Counted from the first letter of the stretch, positions 1-10,045 are shown. The stretch: 30,229 bases of DNA from an uncultured Collinsella sp. (GCA_958435545.1 CAUBGU010000013.1:1-30229), one strand, 5' to 3'. Notes: generated by a model from the letters alone, not told the origin. Translations and numbers: made by a program.

Positions 1-163
1 CGCAGGCCAGCGCCAGGTCGGGCACGCCATACATGTAGCCGTGGTCGGTAATGGCGACGGCGGGCATGCCCAGCTCTACGGCGCGGTTGACCATATCCTG
101 GATACGGGTTGCGCCGTCGAGCATGGAGAAGACGGTGTGGTTGTGCAGATGGACGAATGCCAT
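1..163 (-). CDS. dnaE: DNA polymerase III alpha subunit, N-terminal fragment (cut by window edge)
   Basis: Only the first 54 codons are inside the window; the gene continues past the left edge. The translation begins MAFVHLHNHTVFSMLDGATR and contains ITDHGYMYGV, which are the opening PHP-domain motifs (HxHxxxS and TDHG) of bacterial DnaE-type replicative polymerases. The ATG at 163 is preceded by GGAG at 8 nt spacing, which decides the start. A possible -10 box, TAAAAT, lies at 203-208 (minus strand); I see no convincing -35. The role is leading and lagging strand DNA synthesis in the replisome. DnaE rather than PolC is chosen because the PHP domain is at the extreme N-terminus. The PHP N-terminus alone does not tell dnaE1 from a dnaE2/ImuC paralogue. 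Confidence 0.9.
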   Translation of the reverse strand, partial: MAFVHLHNHTVFSMLDGATRIQDMVNRAVELGMPAVAITDHGYMYGVPDLALAC

Positions 164-264
164 GTGATGAGCTCCGATGCGGGTTCGTGTTCTGACTGAA
201 CGATTTTACCGCACGGCGCGGACGGCACCCGAACCTAGCCAAACCCACACGGCTCCTCTTGCAG

Positions 265-327
265 TTGCGGTGGAATAGTTCCCGCTTGGGCCACCTGGGC
301 CGCAATGCAGGAACTATTCCACCGCAA
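265..327. repeat. Dispersed perfect hairpin repeat, family 1, copy 1
   Basis: The left arm TTGCGGTGGAATAGTTCC (265-282) is perfectly complementary to the right arm at 310-327, giving an 18-bp stem around a 27-nt loop. The loop holds two TGGGCC repeats. It lies between the divergently reading dnaE 5' end and the 3' end of addA. Two further copies at 11330-11392 and 29754-29820 share the outer TTGCGGTG(A/G)AATA and differ further in, with both arms changed together. It may also act as a terminator for addA, but it lacks a U-tract. Confidence 0.85.
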
Positions 328-339
328 GTTATCTGAGGA

Positions 340-3300
340 TTAGAAGTTATAGGTGACTACTTGGGGCTCGGCGGGTTCGACGAAGATGGTTGGATCCGGC
401 TGCTCCACGCGGACGAACTTGACGGTCACGGCCTCAAAGCCCGCCTTATGCAGAACATCAGCGTAGACGCGCGCCTGCAGGGCGTGCTTCTCCTGCAGCT
501 GCTCCGGCGTCTCATCCGGCGTGCCGCCCGTCTTGTAGTCGATGACCAGCGCGCGTGACGAATCTGCCGGGTTCGTCGCCAAAGCGTCGATGGCGCCTTC
601 GGCATATGCACCGCAGCGAGCGATGTCCTCGTCCTCGCAGCCCAGCGAAAAGAACGGCACCTCGGCGCGAACGCACGGCCAGGCAAGCAGCTCGGCACGG
701 ACCGCCGACTTGAGCCAGCGATTCAGGGCGACATCGAAGCGCTCGCGCTGCTCCGGCGTCAGGCGCCATAGACGCGCCAGTGCATCGGCGCGCGCAGCGG
801 GCAACGCATCGGCACCCATCTCGATGAGCCACTGGCAGGCGGCGTGGAAGGCCGAGCCCAGCGCCATGGGGTTGCCGGCGGGCTCGACAGCAGCCACGTC
901 CGCATCGGCCATCTCCGAGCCATCCGACTCCGCATCATCGCCGGACTCGTCCATGGGAACAAGCGCCTCGGCGGCACGGTCCTCGGACTCGGCATGCAGC
1001 GCCACGGCAATTGACGAGTAGCTATACGAGTCACGCACCGGGAACGGACAGATGCCCATGCGCACGCCCACTGCCTGGGGATACACGAGCTCAAACGAAT
1101 CGGGCTTGGGGTCGGCAGGACCGGGGACGATTGTACTGGCCGAATCGTCGGCAGCATCTGTATCGGCATCGCCACGAACAAGCCTGCCCTCGGCATCCAG
1201 CGAAGCGTTGGCCTCAAACGCCTGCTCGCCAAAGGTAAAGCCCGCGAGCGAAATGAGCTCGTAGTCGCCCGGCTGGGAGTTGTCGAACACCAGGCGGTCG
1301 GCATCGAGCTGCGGCATGTCCAGAGCGTCGGTCGGCAAAATACGGCGCAGCACATCGTAGGTCAGATCGGTCTCAACGTCGAAGGTCGGCGCCGTCACCT
1401 TGCCACGGCTCACGCCGGTATCCATCGCCAAGATCACCAGCTCGCGCGCACGCGTCATGGCAACATAGAGCAAGCGGGCCCGCTCCTCGAGCGAAAGCTG
1501 CAGGTCGTCGTTGCGCAGGCGAGCAAATGCCTCGGCGGGAGAACCCGTCGCACAGACGTCCTCCATGAGCTCCGGCGGCAGCCACAGCGACGTGCCCTTG
1601 CCCTTAAACGCATGCTCAAACTGCTTTTTGACGTCGTCGCCCTTCACAAAGGTACCGTCGGCGAGCTTAACGCCGTCGAAGCGCGCCGGCAGTGCCACGA
1701 CCTGTGCTCCGCCCTCGACGCGGCCCATCTGTGCCGCACCCGAGGACTTACGCACGCCAAAACACTCGGCAACCGCCACGACCGGATACTCCAGGCCCTT
1801 GGACGCATGCACGGTCATGATGCGCACCGCGCCGTCGCCCTCCTCGTTGAGGGCGCCCGGGGCCTCCTTGCCCGCCAAGAAGCGGTCGAAGGCGAGCGCG
1901 ATGGAGCGCGGAGAATTGCCGAGCTCGGCCTCTGCCTCGGCCACGGCGTCGAGCGCCTTGAGCACGTTGGCGGCAATGGCCTTGCCCTCGGGGCCGCGCT
2001 GCGCCAGACGCACGAACCAGCCGGAGGCATTGACCACATCGCGCGCGATGGCGGCGAACGAATCGCGTCCCACGCGACGAAGCGCGTAGCGCAGCACCTC
2101 GCGGGCGCGCGTTACGAGCGGCAGGTTCTGCAAACCCGGCACATCGGAATCGCTCATGATGCCCGCATCGATGTTGCGGCGCGACGTCTCGCCCGTCTGA
2201 TCGTCGAGTTTGGTCGCCAGCGTCAGGAACTCCTGAGCGCCGAGTGCAAACATCGGCGAGGCCAGCAGTGGCATGAGACCCTGCGCCGTATCGGCCGGAT
2301 TGGCAAGCGCGCACACCAGGGCACGCACCGTTTGGACCTCGGCAGCCTGGGCAAAGACTGAACCTCCCGCGATAACGCAGTCGAGTCCCTGGTCGCGGAA
2401 GGCCTGCGCATAGATATCGGCGTTGGTCATGCGGCCCAGCAACAGGACCATGCTGCCCTGGGGCTGCCCCGCTTTGACGAGCGCTTGGAACCGCTCCGCA
2501 ATCGCGCGAGCTTTCGCCTGCGTTCGCTCCTGCGTGCTGCCGCCGGCAACGAACAGCGCCTGGCGGCGCGACGCCTTTGCCTTGAGCTTGTCCTTGCGTT
2601 TGTCGCTCGGTTCAAGATCCAAGAACCCCTGCATCAAACCACCGGTGTCGCCGTCAAAGACGCGCGCCACATAGCGCAGCACCTCGTCGTGGCTGCGGAA
2701 GTTGCGCACGAGTTTGACGAGCTCGCCGGCGGGAGCATCGGACGTGGTGACCGTCTCGGACGCCGTCGTCGAACCCACCTTGCGCTCCTGGCGGCGAAAC
2801 ACCTCGACCTCGGCACCACGGAAGCGATAGATCGACTGCTGCGCATCGCCCACCGTGCACAGCGCGCGCTCGCCCGCACCCGTCAAATAGCGAATCAGAT
2901 CGACCTGCATCTGGTCGGTATCTTGGAACTCGTCGATCATGACCATCTTAAAGCGGCCCTCATAGGCAGCTCGAATAGCCGGGTAGTCGCGCAGCGCCTC
3001 GTACGCCATGCGCAGCAGGTCATTGTTATCGAGCGCGGACTGGTCGGCCTTGAGCGCACGGTACTCCGCCTCTACGGCACGGGCAAGCCCCACCAGCGCA
3101 TCGAGCGCCGGGCCGCCGCAGGCAAGCACGATATTGACAAACGCATCGGCGGCCTCGGCCTTGAGTAGCTCCACCTGCTCCTTAGGAAACGCCTTGCTCG
3201 CCCGAGGCATACTGCACGACATCATGAGTCGCGCCGCATCCTCCATGGTTTTGCCGCTCGCCTCAAACGCGTCGATGGCGTCGAGTGCCGCCTGCGCTTT

Positions 3301-3972
3301 CTCGGTCGTGGCCTTGCTTGCGCCCAGCGCCGCACGATAGGCATCGGCAAGCGCCGAGGTGTCGGCCTGGCCGCGCGCCACGCACACATCGTCCATGCCG
3401 CCCGGCAGCTGGCTCGATAGCTCCAACAGGTCGCGCACCAGGCCTTTGATGGTGGTACCGGCGCCAAACGGCCCGCCCTCGCCCGCCATGGGATACCAAG
3501 CGTAGAGGGCCTTAAGCGAGGCGGCAAGCTCGGGCGCGGCATCGGGCGCCGTCGCGCGCCCCAGCACATGCTCGACAGCCTGATCCATAAGCTCATCGGT
3601 ATCGGTGAGCACCGTGAACTCAGGATCGATGCCCAGCTCCAGCGCGTGCGCGCGCAGGATACGCGAGCACATGCCGTGGATGGTCGAGATCCAAGCGTCG
3701 TCGACCGTCAGGGCCTCCTCGTCCATGCCCTCTTCGATAAGCGCACGGCGTACGCGGTCGCGAATCTCGGCCGCGGCGTCTTTGGTAAAGGTAATGGCGA
3801 GCACCTGGTCCAGATGCTCGACAAACGGACCGGATTCGGGCGAGAGCGCATAGACGATGCGGCGCGTGAGGGTAAAGGTCTTGCCCGAGCCGGCACCCGC
3901 CGAGACAAACAGCGGGCGGTCGAGCGTTTTGACGACTTGCAGCTGTTGCGGCATCAAGGTCGAAAGATCCAT
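340..3972 (-). CDS. addA: AddA-type helicase/nuclease subunit (ATP-dependent exonuclease)
   Basis: This is a 1210-residue UvrD/RecB superfamily 1 helicase. Visible motifs are Walker A GAGSGKT (26-32), motif II VMIDEFQDTDQ, motif III GDAQQSIYRFRGA, motif V MTVHASKGLEYPVV and motif VI LLYVAMTRARE. The C-terminus carries a RecB-type PD-(D/E)XK nuclease: AEGAIDAL, then VIDYKT (D1145, K1147) and the QxxxY motif (Q1166, Y1170). AddAB resects double-strand breaks to Chi-like sites and loads RecA; length and domain order are normal for AddA. The stop of addB lies 3 nt before its ATG, and the AGGAGG ribosome site is inside the end of addB, so the two genes are one operon and probably translationally coupled. 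Confidence 0.93.
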   Translation of the reverse strand: MDLSTLMPQQLQVVKTLDRPLFVSAGAGSGKTFTLTRRIVYALSPESGPFVEHLDQVLAITFTKDAAAEIRDRVRRALIEEGMDEEALTVDDAWISTIHGMCSRILRAHALELGIDPEFTVLTDTDELMDQAVEHVLGRATAPDAAPELAASLKALYAWYPMAGEGGPFGAGTTIKGLVRDLLELSSQLPGGMDDVCVARGQADTSALADAYRAALGASKATTEKAQAALDAIDAFEASGKTMEDAARLMMSCSMPRASKAFPKEQVELLKAEAADAFVNIVLACGGPALDALVGLARAVEAEYRALKADQSALDNNDLLRMAYEALRDYPAIRAAYEGRFKMVMIDEFQDTDQMQVDLIRYLTGAGERALCTVGDAQQSIYRFRGAEVEVFRRQERKVGSTTASETVTTSDAPAGELVKLVRNFRSHDEVLRYVARVFDGDTGGLMQGFLDLEPSDKRKDKLKAKASRRQALFVAGGSTQERTQAKARAIAERFQALVKAGQPQGSMVLLLGRMTNADIYAQAFRDQGLDCVIAGGSVFAQAAEVQTVRALVCALANPADTAQGLMPLLASPMFALGAQEFLTLATKLDDQTGETSRRNIDAGIMSDSDVPGLQNLPLVTRAREVLRYALRRVGRDSFAAIARDVVNASGWFVRLAQRGPEGKAIAANVLKALDAVAEAEAELGNSPRSIALAFDRFLAGKEAPGALNEEGDGAVRIMTVHASKGLEYPVVAVAECFGVRKSSGAAQMGRVEGGAQVVALPARFDGVKLADGTFVKGDDVKKQFEHAFKGKGTSLWLPPELMEDVCATGSPAEAFARLRNDDLQLSLEERARLLYVAMTRARELVILAMDTGVSRGKVTAPTFDVETDLTYDVLRRILPTDALDMPQLDADRLVFDNSQPGDYELISLAGFTFGEQAFEANASLDAEGRLVRGDADTDAADDSASTIVPGPADPKPDSFELVYPQAVGVRMGICPFPVRDSYSYSSIAVALHAESEDRAAEALVPMDESGDDAESDGSEMADADVAAVEPAGNPMALGSAFHAACQWLIEMGADALPAARADALARLWRLTPEQRERFDVALNRWLKSAVRAELLAWPCVRAEVPFFSLGCEDEDIARCGAYAEGAIDALATNPADSSRALVIDYKTGGTPDETPEQLQEKHALQARVYADVLHKAGFEAVTVKFVRVEQPDPTIFVEPAEPQVVTYNF

Positions 3973-3975
3973 GGT

Positions 3976-6900
3976 CTACACGTCCCTCCTTACAAACGTT
4001 CCTTCGTGGTTATACGAGCAGCGCGCATGCGCGGCCTGAGCCGACGTTGGGTCGACAGCGGCAACGTTGCCCGCCTCGAGCTCGCGCAGGCGCTCGGCAA
4101 TGCCGGTCTCCACGCGGTCGAGCAGCGCATCGAAGTCCATGTTGCCGCCCTCGCCCGGAAAGCCCTTCTTGAGGCCCGGAATGCGGCCGTCGCCGCGCTC
4201 TTCCTCGAGCAACTCGGCACTTGCGGCACCACGCAGTGCGGGCTTGCCGCCCTTGGTCGAAAAATAGAGCGCCGCACGGGCATCTAGACCCAGCGCCCGG
4301 CGCATGGCCTGCGCGTAGATGAGTGTCTGGGTATGGGGCGGCAGCCAGCGCGGATCGTCGATGGGGGCCTCGCCCGACTCCTCGTCGCGCACCGTGGGGT
4401 CGGCGAGCTTAAACTCCTCGACACCCGAACGATGCTTGTAGTCAATCACCACAGCGCGGTTCTCGGCGTCCACATCCACGCGGTCGATGCGCCCGCCGAG
4501 CGGCCAGCCGGCATACTCGACCTGGAGCTCGTTGAACGCAAACTCCAGGTAGCGCGGCGCGAAGGGCGCGAGCGCCTCGGACTCGTAGGCGAGCACGCCC
4601 TCCAGTTGCGGCAAGATCTCGGCCACCTGGCGCTCCTCCACTGGAGAGAGCGGCACCAGCGGGCCCTCGGTACCGCGCTTGCCGGCGTGCTCGGCCAGGG
4701 TCTCGGCAAAGACCTCGTGCAGCAGCTCCTTCGCGCGCGGCAGATTCATGGGCGTCACGCGCTCCATGCCCTCCTGCGGAAGACGTGCATGCAAGTGCTC
4801 CAGCACGTCATGGACAAAGTTGCCCTTCTCCATGTTGCCAAAGCCCGCATCGATGGACTGAGGTTTGACGCGATACGAGACGAACCAGCACAGCGGGCAG
4901 GTGGAATAGGCCTCAATCTGCGAGGCGGACGTCAGGCGCGGCACGAGTGGCGCGTCCTCGCCCTCGCCATCGCGACGACGCAGGACCAAATACGGCACGG
5001 CCTCGGCGCTCAGATGCTGAGGGGCTTCACAGGTCACGCGCTCGCGCTTGAGACCTTCGCCTGCCGCGGGATCGAAGTCCCTTACGATATCGCCCTCACC
5101 CACGCACTTCGCCTTGTCGGTACCAGCGGCCTTAGCGTCGTCAGCTGCCTTGTCGGCGTCTGCGGCCTTAGCGTTGTCAGCGGCCTCGGCATGCGCCCGC
5201 AACTCGGTCCACACGGCAGCCGGATAGCACTCGCGCGCCTGGCGATCGTGCGTCACGCGGGCAAGCGCAACCGAGCCGCGTGACGCCTGCATCGCGTGGC
5301 CAAAGCGCGCGCGCAGCAAGGCCGCGGGCTCAAGCGTCACGCCCTCGCGACCAAGGCTCGCCGTCAGCGTGGCCAGCGGCCCCTCCTCGTGCGAGAGCGG
5401 ATAGCTGTCCAGATCGACATCGGCAAACAGCACGGCATCGTAGCTGCCGGGGCGCAGAGCTGCCGCATCGGCAAGCGAAGCAAAACGAACCTGAACACGT
5501 GGCGCACGGTCAACCTCGTGGGTCTCGTAATCGTAGGCGGTGCTACGCTTGTCCACCTTGGTGCGAATGCCATCGAGCACGGGCACGGTCGCGGCCTGCG
5601 ACACGTCGAGCGCGCGGGCGCCATTCATAAGGATGTCGATGACGTGGCGCAGCAAGGTCACCTCCGCCTGGCGACGAGCCTGACCGTCAAGGCCTCCAAG
5701 GGCGCGATCGGGCAACGCCTCGGCGACGGCAAGCATGGCCTTAAGCGCCGTCACGGGCTTGTCACGCCACAGCGCCTGGAACACGTCCGAGACCACACAC
5801 GGTACGTTCTTAAACCAGTTATCGTCGCTCGTCGCCTTGCGCGCGCCCCTCACCTGGCCCTGAACGCTCTGCAGCAGGCTCTTGACGCCCGCGGTAGTCT
5901 TGCTGCGCGAGAGACGCATATTCTTATCGAAGGTACGGGCATTGACGGCATCAGCGCCCGAAAGCGGACTGTAGATCCAGTCGGTAAGCTCCGGCGCGGG
6001 CCACCACTCGGTCTTTGACGCCGCGCCCTCATCGGCGGCCTTCATGCGCTCGATCAGGCCGGCAAGCGCCGCAAACTGCCTGCCCGCAATGGACTGGGAA
6101 AACGCCGTGAACTCAACTGTCTCGGCAGCGATATGACGAGCTGCCAGACGAGAGGCGAGCTCACCGAACAGCTGGGGTGCCCGGGCAGAAACGACGAGCA
6201 CGCGCACGGGGTCGGTGGGCGTTGCAGTGGCTTTATCGGCCTTGGACTCCTTGTACGCTTTCACCAACTTATCGATGGCGTCCGCATAGACATGAGCACG
6301 GGCATGGGGGCCGGCGACCTCAATAAAGGCAGGCTGAGCGGCGGCCCCGCAAGCGACATCAGACGCGACGGCGTCCTCCTCCAGCGGCGCGGCCCCAAAC
6401 AGCACACCGCGGGCATCAAATGCCGCGGCAAGCTCCTCGCGCATCGCCGCCTGCTCGCGGGCAAGCAGCACGACGACCTCTCCCCCATTGTTCGCCACGG
6501 CAGACAGCAGCTCGAGCAGGCCGTGCGTAAACGACGTGATACCGCGCACGCATACGGCGCGAGTGCACGCCGGCAGGCTATCGGCCAGGACACCGGCCAT
6601 AATGTCGGCTGCCTCGCAGGGCTCGACCATATCTCGACGGTCCAAACCGTCCGCATATGCGCGCAAAAGCTCGAACACACGAGCCTCGGCATCGCTTTTT
6701 GGCTCAGGCTGGCAATTGTTTCCACGGCATCGCTCGGCCGTCGTCCCCGCCACACCCGGCAGCACGTCGCGGGCCATGCGCGCGAGCATGCGCACCGTGC
6801 CCTGACTGCGCGAAAGCGGCTGCAAATCGGCATCGTCGAGACGCGTTACCATGTCCGAAAACAGCATCTGGCGTTGCAGGTTGTCCACGAAACCGCGTCC

Positions 6901-7128
6901 GTCGCCCAAAAGCTCCCAAAGCGAGCGAAGCCACGATGTAGGCGTCTTGTAGTCGATACCTAGTGAAACCCCGGCTTCCGCCGCATCATGACGGCACAGG
7001 TCGAGCTCGGCAAACGTAGGCGCCAGCAGCACGGCACGTCCGTGGCGGGCAATAAGGTCGGCAAGCAACGCCGACTCGGCATCGCTCAAATCCGTGCCGG
7101 CATTGGTGGTATAGATTCGAACAGGCAT
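3976..7128 (-). CDS. addB: AddB-type nuclease subunit of the AddAB complex
   Basis: This is a 1050-residue protein upstream of and operonic with addA. The N-terminal part is a degenerate helicase-like region starting MPVRIYTTNAG. It has no intact Walker A that I can see, unlike Bacillus AddB. The C-terminal third is a PD-(D/E)XK nuclease: QIEAYSTCPLCWF, GNFVHDVLEHLH, GGRIDRVDV, VIDYKH and a QTLIY motif. Bacillus AddB holds a 4Fe-4S cluster with one Cys before the nuclease core and three at the C-terminus. Here I see CPLC and only one C-terminal Cys (ARCSYN). The spacing from GGAGG to the ATG is only 3 nt, so the start is less certain than most. The N-terminal half is poorly conserved in this family, so the assignment rests mainly on the nuclease and the neighbour. 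Confidence 0.82.
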   Translation of the reverse strand: MPVRIYTTNAGTDLSDAESALLADLIARHGRAVLLAPTFAELDLCRHDAAEAGVSLGIDYKTPTSWLRSLWELLGDGRGFVDNLQRQMLFSDMVTRLDDADLQPLSRSQGTVRMLARMARDVLPGVAGTTAERCRGNNCQPEPKSDAEARVFELLRAYADGLDRRDMVEPCEAADIMAGVLADSLPACTRAVCVRGITSFTHGLLELLSAVANNGGEVVVLLAREQAAMREELAAAFDARGVLFGAAPLEEDAVASDVACGAAAQPAFIEVAGPHARAHVYADAIDKLVKAYKESKADKATATPTDPVRVLVVSARAPQLFGELASRLAARHIAAETVEFTAFSQSIAGRQFAALAGLIERMKAADEGAASKTEWWPAPELTDWIYSPLSGADAVNARTFDKNMRLSRSKTTAGVKSLLQSVQGQVRGARKATSDDNWFKNVPCVVSDVFQALWRDKPVTALKAMLAVAEALPDRALGGLDGQARRQAEVTLLRHVIDILMNGARALDVSQAATVPVLDGIRTKVDKRSTAYDYETHEVDRAPRVQVRFASLADAAALRPGSYDAVLFADVDLDSYPLSHEEGPLATLTASLGREGVTLEPAALLRARFGHAMQASRGSVALARVTHDRQARECYPAAVWTELRAHAEAADNAKAADADKAADDAKAAGTDKAKCVGEGDIVRDFDPAAGEGLKRERVTCEAPQHLSAEAVPYLVLRRRDGEGEDAPLVPRLTSASQIEAYSTCPLCWFVSYRVKPQSIDAGFGNMEKGNFVHDVLEHLHARLPQEGMERVTPMNLPRAKELLHEVFAETLAEHAGKRGTEGPLVPLSPVEERQVAEILPQLEGVLAYESEALAPFAPRYLEFAFNELQVEYAGWPLGGRIDRVDVDAENRAVVIDYKHRSGVEEFKLADPTVRDEESGEAPIDDPRWLPPHTQTLIYAQAMRRALGLDARAALYFSTKGGKPALRGAASAELLEEERGDGRIPGLKKGFPGEGGNMDFDALLDRVETGIAERLRELEAGNVAAVDPTSAQAAHARCSYNHEGTFVRRDV

Positions 7129-7232
7129 GGTCCTCCGCTCAAACTGTTCGCAATAATCAATGTATCCATCCTACCCGCCCAAGCGGACAGATTTGCCCCA
7201 CGCCAACAGATTTCCTCCGTCCCCAGGGGATC

Positions 7233-7260
7233 AAAAAACCGCCCCCGGAGGAGCGGTTTT
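7233..7260 (-). terminator. Rho-independent terminator of the yerC-like gene
   Basis: Read on the minus strand, AAAACCGC (7260-7253) pairs with GCGGTTTT (7242-7235) around a 10-nt loop, and the T-run continues to 7233. It lies 24 nt after the yerC-like stop and before the addB start. It probably separates the two transcripts. Confidence 0.85.
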
Positions 7261-7283
7261 GCACAATTCGTTTTTGGCGCGGC

Positions 7284-7583
7284 CTACTCGCCATCCTCCA
7301 GTTTAATGAGAATCTTACGGTAGCCACCGTACTCGCCGTTGAGTGCCTTGGACACACGGCTCACCGTGGTGGACGAAGCGCCGGTACGCGCCTGAACCTC
7401 AACATAGGGCTCGCCCTCGTCCAGGTAACGCGCAACCTGCAGACGCTGCGATAGATCACAAATCTCGCGCGGCGTGCAGATATCGGTCAAGAACGCTTGG
7501 ATATCTTTCTCGTCGTCCAAAAGGCTAAATGCGTGGACCAGCTGCTTGACATCAGGCTTGTCAAACATGTTCTCGATATTCAT
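7284..7583 (-). CDS. yerC: TrpR-like transcriptional regulator, YerC/YecD family
   Basis: This 99-residue protein has the helix-turn-helix region of the TrpR superfamily: TPREICDLSQRLQVARYLDEG, then a recognition helix GASSTTVSRVSKAL. It closes with the short tail GGYRKILIKLEDGE, which is typical of the YerC/YecD group, whose members are about 100 residues. No effector or regulon can be read from the sequence. The ribosome site before the ATG at 7583 is weak (GGCGGTG). A -10 candidate TACACT (minus strand, 7694-7689) would give a leader of about 100 nt. It is followed by its own terminator, so it is likely monocistronic and not part of addBA. Confidence 0.9.
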   Translation of the reverse strand: MNIENMFDKPDVKQLVHAFSLLDDEKDIQAFLTDICTPREICDLSQRLQVARYLDEGEPYVEVQARTGASSTTVSRVSKALNGEYGGYRKILIKLEDGE

Positions 7584-7905
7584 CGATCACCGCCAAACCC
7601 GCCAAAAGGCATCGAAGTTGATACTGACATCGGGCATCGTTCACCCGTTCTATGCAATAGGGCAACGCCTGTGGCTTTTGCCCGTAGCAGTGTAGCACAC
7701 CACCAAACTAAAGCGACAAGACTCTCTGCCAGCGGCGCGTTTTCTAGGACGAACGCCGTTTTGAAACCGAATGCGCACGCAAGCTCCATGAATATCTGAG
7801 ACAATGGGCGCCCAAACAGGGCCATGCCCGCGCATCTACCCGAGTTGCAAAGGCATGTGCCCCTCACGCCCCTCACCACGCCATGCGCAAGAAAGGATTC
7901 CCACC
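7584..7905. other. Intergenic region between two divergent genes
   Basis: This 322-nt stretch separates the yerC-like gene (minus) from the holin-like gene (plus). The only signals I can support are a -10 candidate for the minus gene at 7689-7694 and the plus-strand ribosome site near 7890. Open frames crossing it on both strands show no recognisable domain and lack ribosome sites. Confidence 0.5.
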
Positions 7906-8271
7906 ATGCGCTTTTTGCTCAACTGGCTTTTGACCTCAATCGCCATCGCGATCGCAACGTTTCTCGTCCCCGGCATTCAGCCCTTCGGCATGGCCGACGC
8001 CTGGGTCTGCTTTGCCTTCGTGGGACTGTTCCTCAACATCGTCGACTCGCTCGTCAAGCCGTTCCTGACGGTCATCTCGCTGCCGCTCACTATTATCACG
8101 CTTGGTATTTTTCAGCTCGTAGTCAACAGCTTTATGCTCGAGCTGGCCAGCTACCTGTCGGTCAATCTGCTGGGCGCGGGTATCTCCATTGCCAGCTTTG
8201 GATCGGCCTTTATGGGCAGCATCCTGGTATCCATCATGCGCAGCATTCTCGACAGCGTCGCCAGGAACTAA
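7906..8271 (+). CDS. Small membrane protein, YvlD / phage-holin-4 family
   Basis: This is a 121-residue, very hydrophobic protein starting MRFLLNWLLTSIAIAIATFLVPGI. It has about four membrane segments: residues ~3-22, ~30-48, ~55-78 and ~86-110. The motif NIVDSLVKPFLTVISLPLTI, followed by LGIFQLVVNSFMLELASYL, is the signature of the YvlD/DUF360 (phage holin family 4) group. These are chromosomal membrane proteins of unknown role, sometimes linked to envelope stress; there is no phage context here. I chose the ATG at 7906 over an upstream in-frame ATG at 7804 because AAAGGA sits about 9 nt before it and the upstream extension has no hydrophobic or family character. Confidence 0.85.
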   Translation: MRFLLNWLLTSIAIAIATFLVPGIQPFGMADAWVCFAFVGLFLNIVDSLVKPFLTVISLPLTIITLGIFQLVVNSFMLELASYLSVNLLGAGISIASFGSAFMGSILVSIMRSILDSVARN

Positions 8272-8308
8272 AGCAACCGGATACGGACCGCCACAACACG
8301 CCAAAACT

Positions 8309-8339
8309 AAGGCCGTCCATCGCAACGATGGGCGGCCTT
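8309..8339 (+). terminator. Hairpin terminator after the holin-like gene
   Basis: AAGGCCGTCCATCG (8309-8322) pairs with CGATGGGCGGCCTT (8326-8339) around CAA, with one interior mismatch. The tract after it (GTCATTTGTC) is only weakly T-rich, so it may be a less efficient terminator. It sits between convergent genes. Confidence 0.6.
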
Positions 8340-8408
8340 GTCATTTGTCGAGCCTCAGAGGGCAGGAAAATCTACCATTTCTACCCCGTCCCCCAATAGC
8401 AGGTGGGG

Positions 8409-8837
8409 CTAGATGACGTAGTCGTAGCCCTCGTTGGGGGCTACGAGCGCATCGAGCGTCACGCCGTCGAGGTAGTCGTTAATGAGCTTGTCCAGGTTCT
8501 TCCACACGTCGAGCGTGGGGCACTCGTCCGAACGCGAGCAGCCCTTGCAGTCGCCGTCTAGGCATGCGACCGGCGCCAGGCTGCCCTCGGTCAGGCGCAA
8601 GATCTCGCCCACCGTGTACTGCTCGGGCGGGCGCGTGAGCACGTAGCCGCCGCCCTTGCCGCGCATGCCCGAGAGCATATTGGCGCGCACGAGCGTGGCC
8701 AAAATGTTCTCCAGATATTTCTCCGAAATCCCCTGACGCGCGGCGATCTCTTTGAGGGGAATGCGGCCTGCCGCCTGGTGCTCGGCCAGGTCGACCATAA
8801 CGCGCAGGGCATATCTGCCCTTTGTGGAAACCAACAT
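8409..8837 (-). CDS. Rrf2-family (IscR/CymR-like) transcriptional regulator with cysteine cluster
   Basis: This 142-residue protein begins MLVSTKGRYALRVMVDLAEH, the standard Rrf2 winged-helix start. The recognition region GISEKYLENILATLVRANML and the wing GKGGGYVLTRPPEQYTVGEIL follow. It then has C92, C97, C100 and C106, where IscR and related proteins bind a 2Fe-2S cluster through three Cys. Iron-sulfur sensing is therefore plausible, whereas Bacillus CymR lacks these cysteines. It is divergent from cysK across 253 nt, so control of cysK and itself in response to cysteine or Fe-S status is a reasonable inference. The ATG at 8837 has AAAGG upstream at rather long spacing. Confidence 0.92.
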   Translation of the reverse strand: MLVSTKGRYALRVMVDLAEHQAAGRIPLKEIAARQGISEKYLENILATLVRANMLSGMRGKGGGYVLTRPPEQYTVGEILRLTEGSLAPVACLDGDCKGCSRSDECPTLDVWKNLDKLINDYLDGVTLDALVAPNEGYDYVI

Positions 8838-8954
8838 ATATATTGCTGCCTTTCGGTCTTTTAATTCGTAGAAATTCTAGCCGAAAAATTGGTTTTGAAA
8901 ATACCTATTCCCGTCAAGCTGGTTAATCGACTCGTAATAATCTTCTATTTCCTA

Positions 8955-8983
8955 TTGCGTTACTAGGCTTTACTGTCTACTAT
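8955..8983 (+). promoter_or_regulatory. Sigma-A type promoter of cysK
   Basis: TTGCGT (8955-8960) and TACTAT (8978-8983) are separated by exactly 17 nt, pointing at cysK with a leader of about 100 nt. Upstream, around 8910-8935, is an AT-rich stretch (ACCTATTCCCGTCAAGCTGG) that could hold the Rrf2 operator. I cannot assign a definite dyad. Confidence 0.6.
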
Positions 8984-8990
8984 GCTTGCC

Positions 8991-9058
8991 AACAGCAAAA
9001 CGAACAACCTATAAGGTTTGTGGGTTTCGCTGTTACACACACCGTAAAACCACACGGT
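8991..9058 (+). promoter_or_regulatory. Structured 5' leader of cysK (two hairpins)
   Basis: AACAGC (8991-8996) pairs with GCTGTT (9029-9034). Inside, ACAACC and GGTTTGT form a second near-complementary stem around TATA. A smaller hairpin follows: ACCGT (9041-9045) with ACGGT (9054-9058). Both lie in the predicted untranslated leader, just before the ribosome site GGAGG at 9080. No known riboswitch or T-box signature is recognised. Confidence 0.45.
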
Positions 9059-9090
9059 ATCCAGTCATTTGAACACTTTGGAGGTTCACC

Positions 9091-10029
<939 letters not shown>

Positions 10030-10045
10030 GGGCCCGTCACTTGTC

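Noticed and set aside
7804..7905. N-terminal extension of the holin-like protein
   Set aside because: Cys/Pro-rich sequence without family character; a good ribosome site precedes the ATG at 7906.
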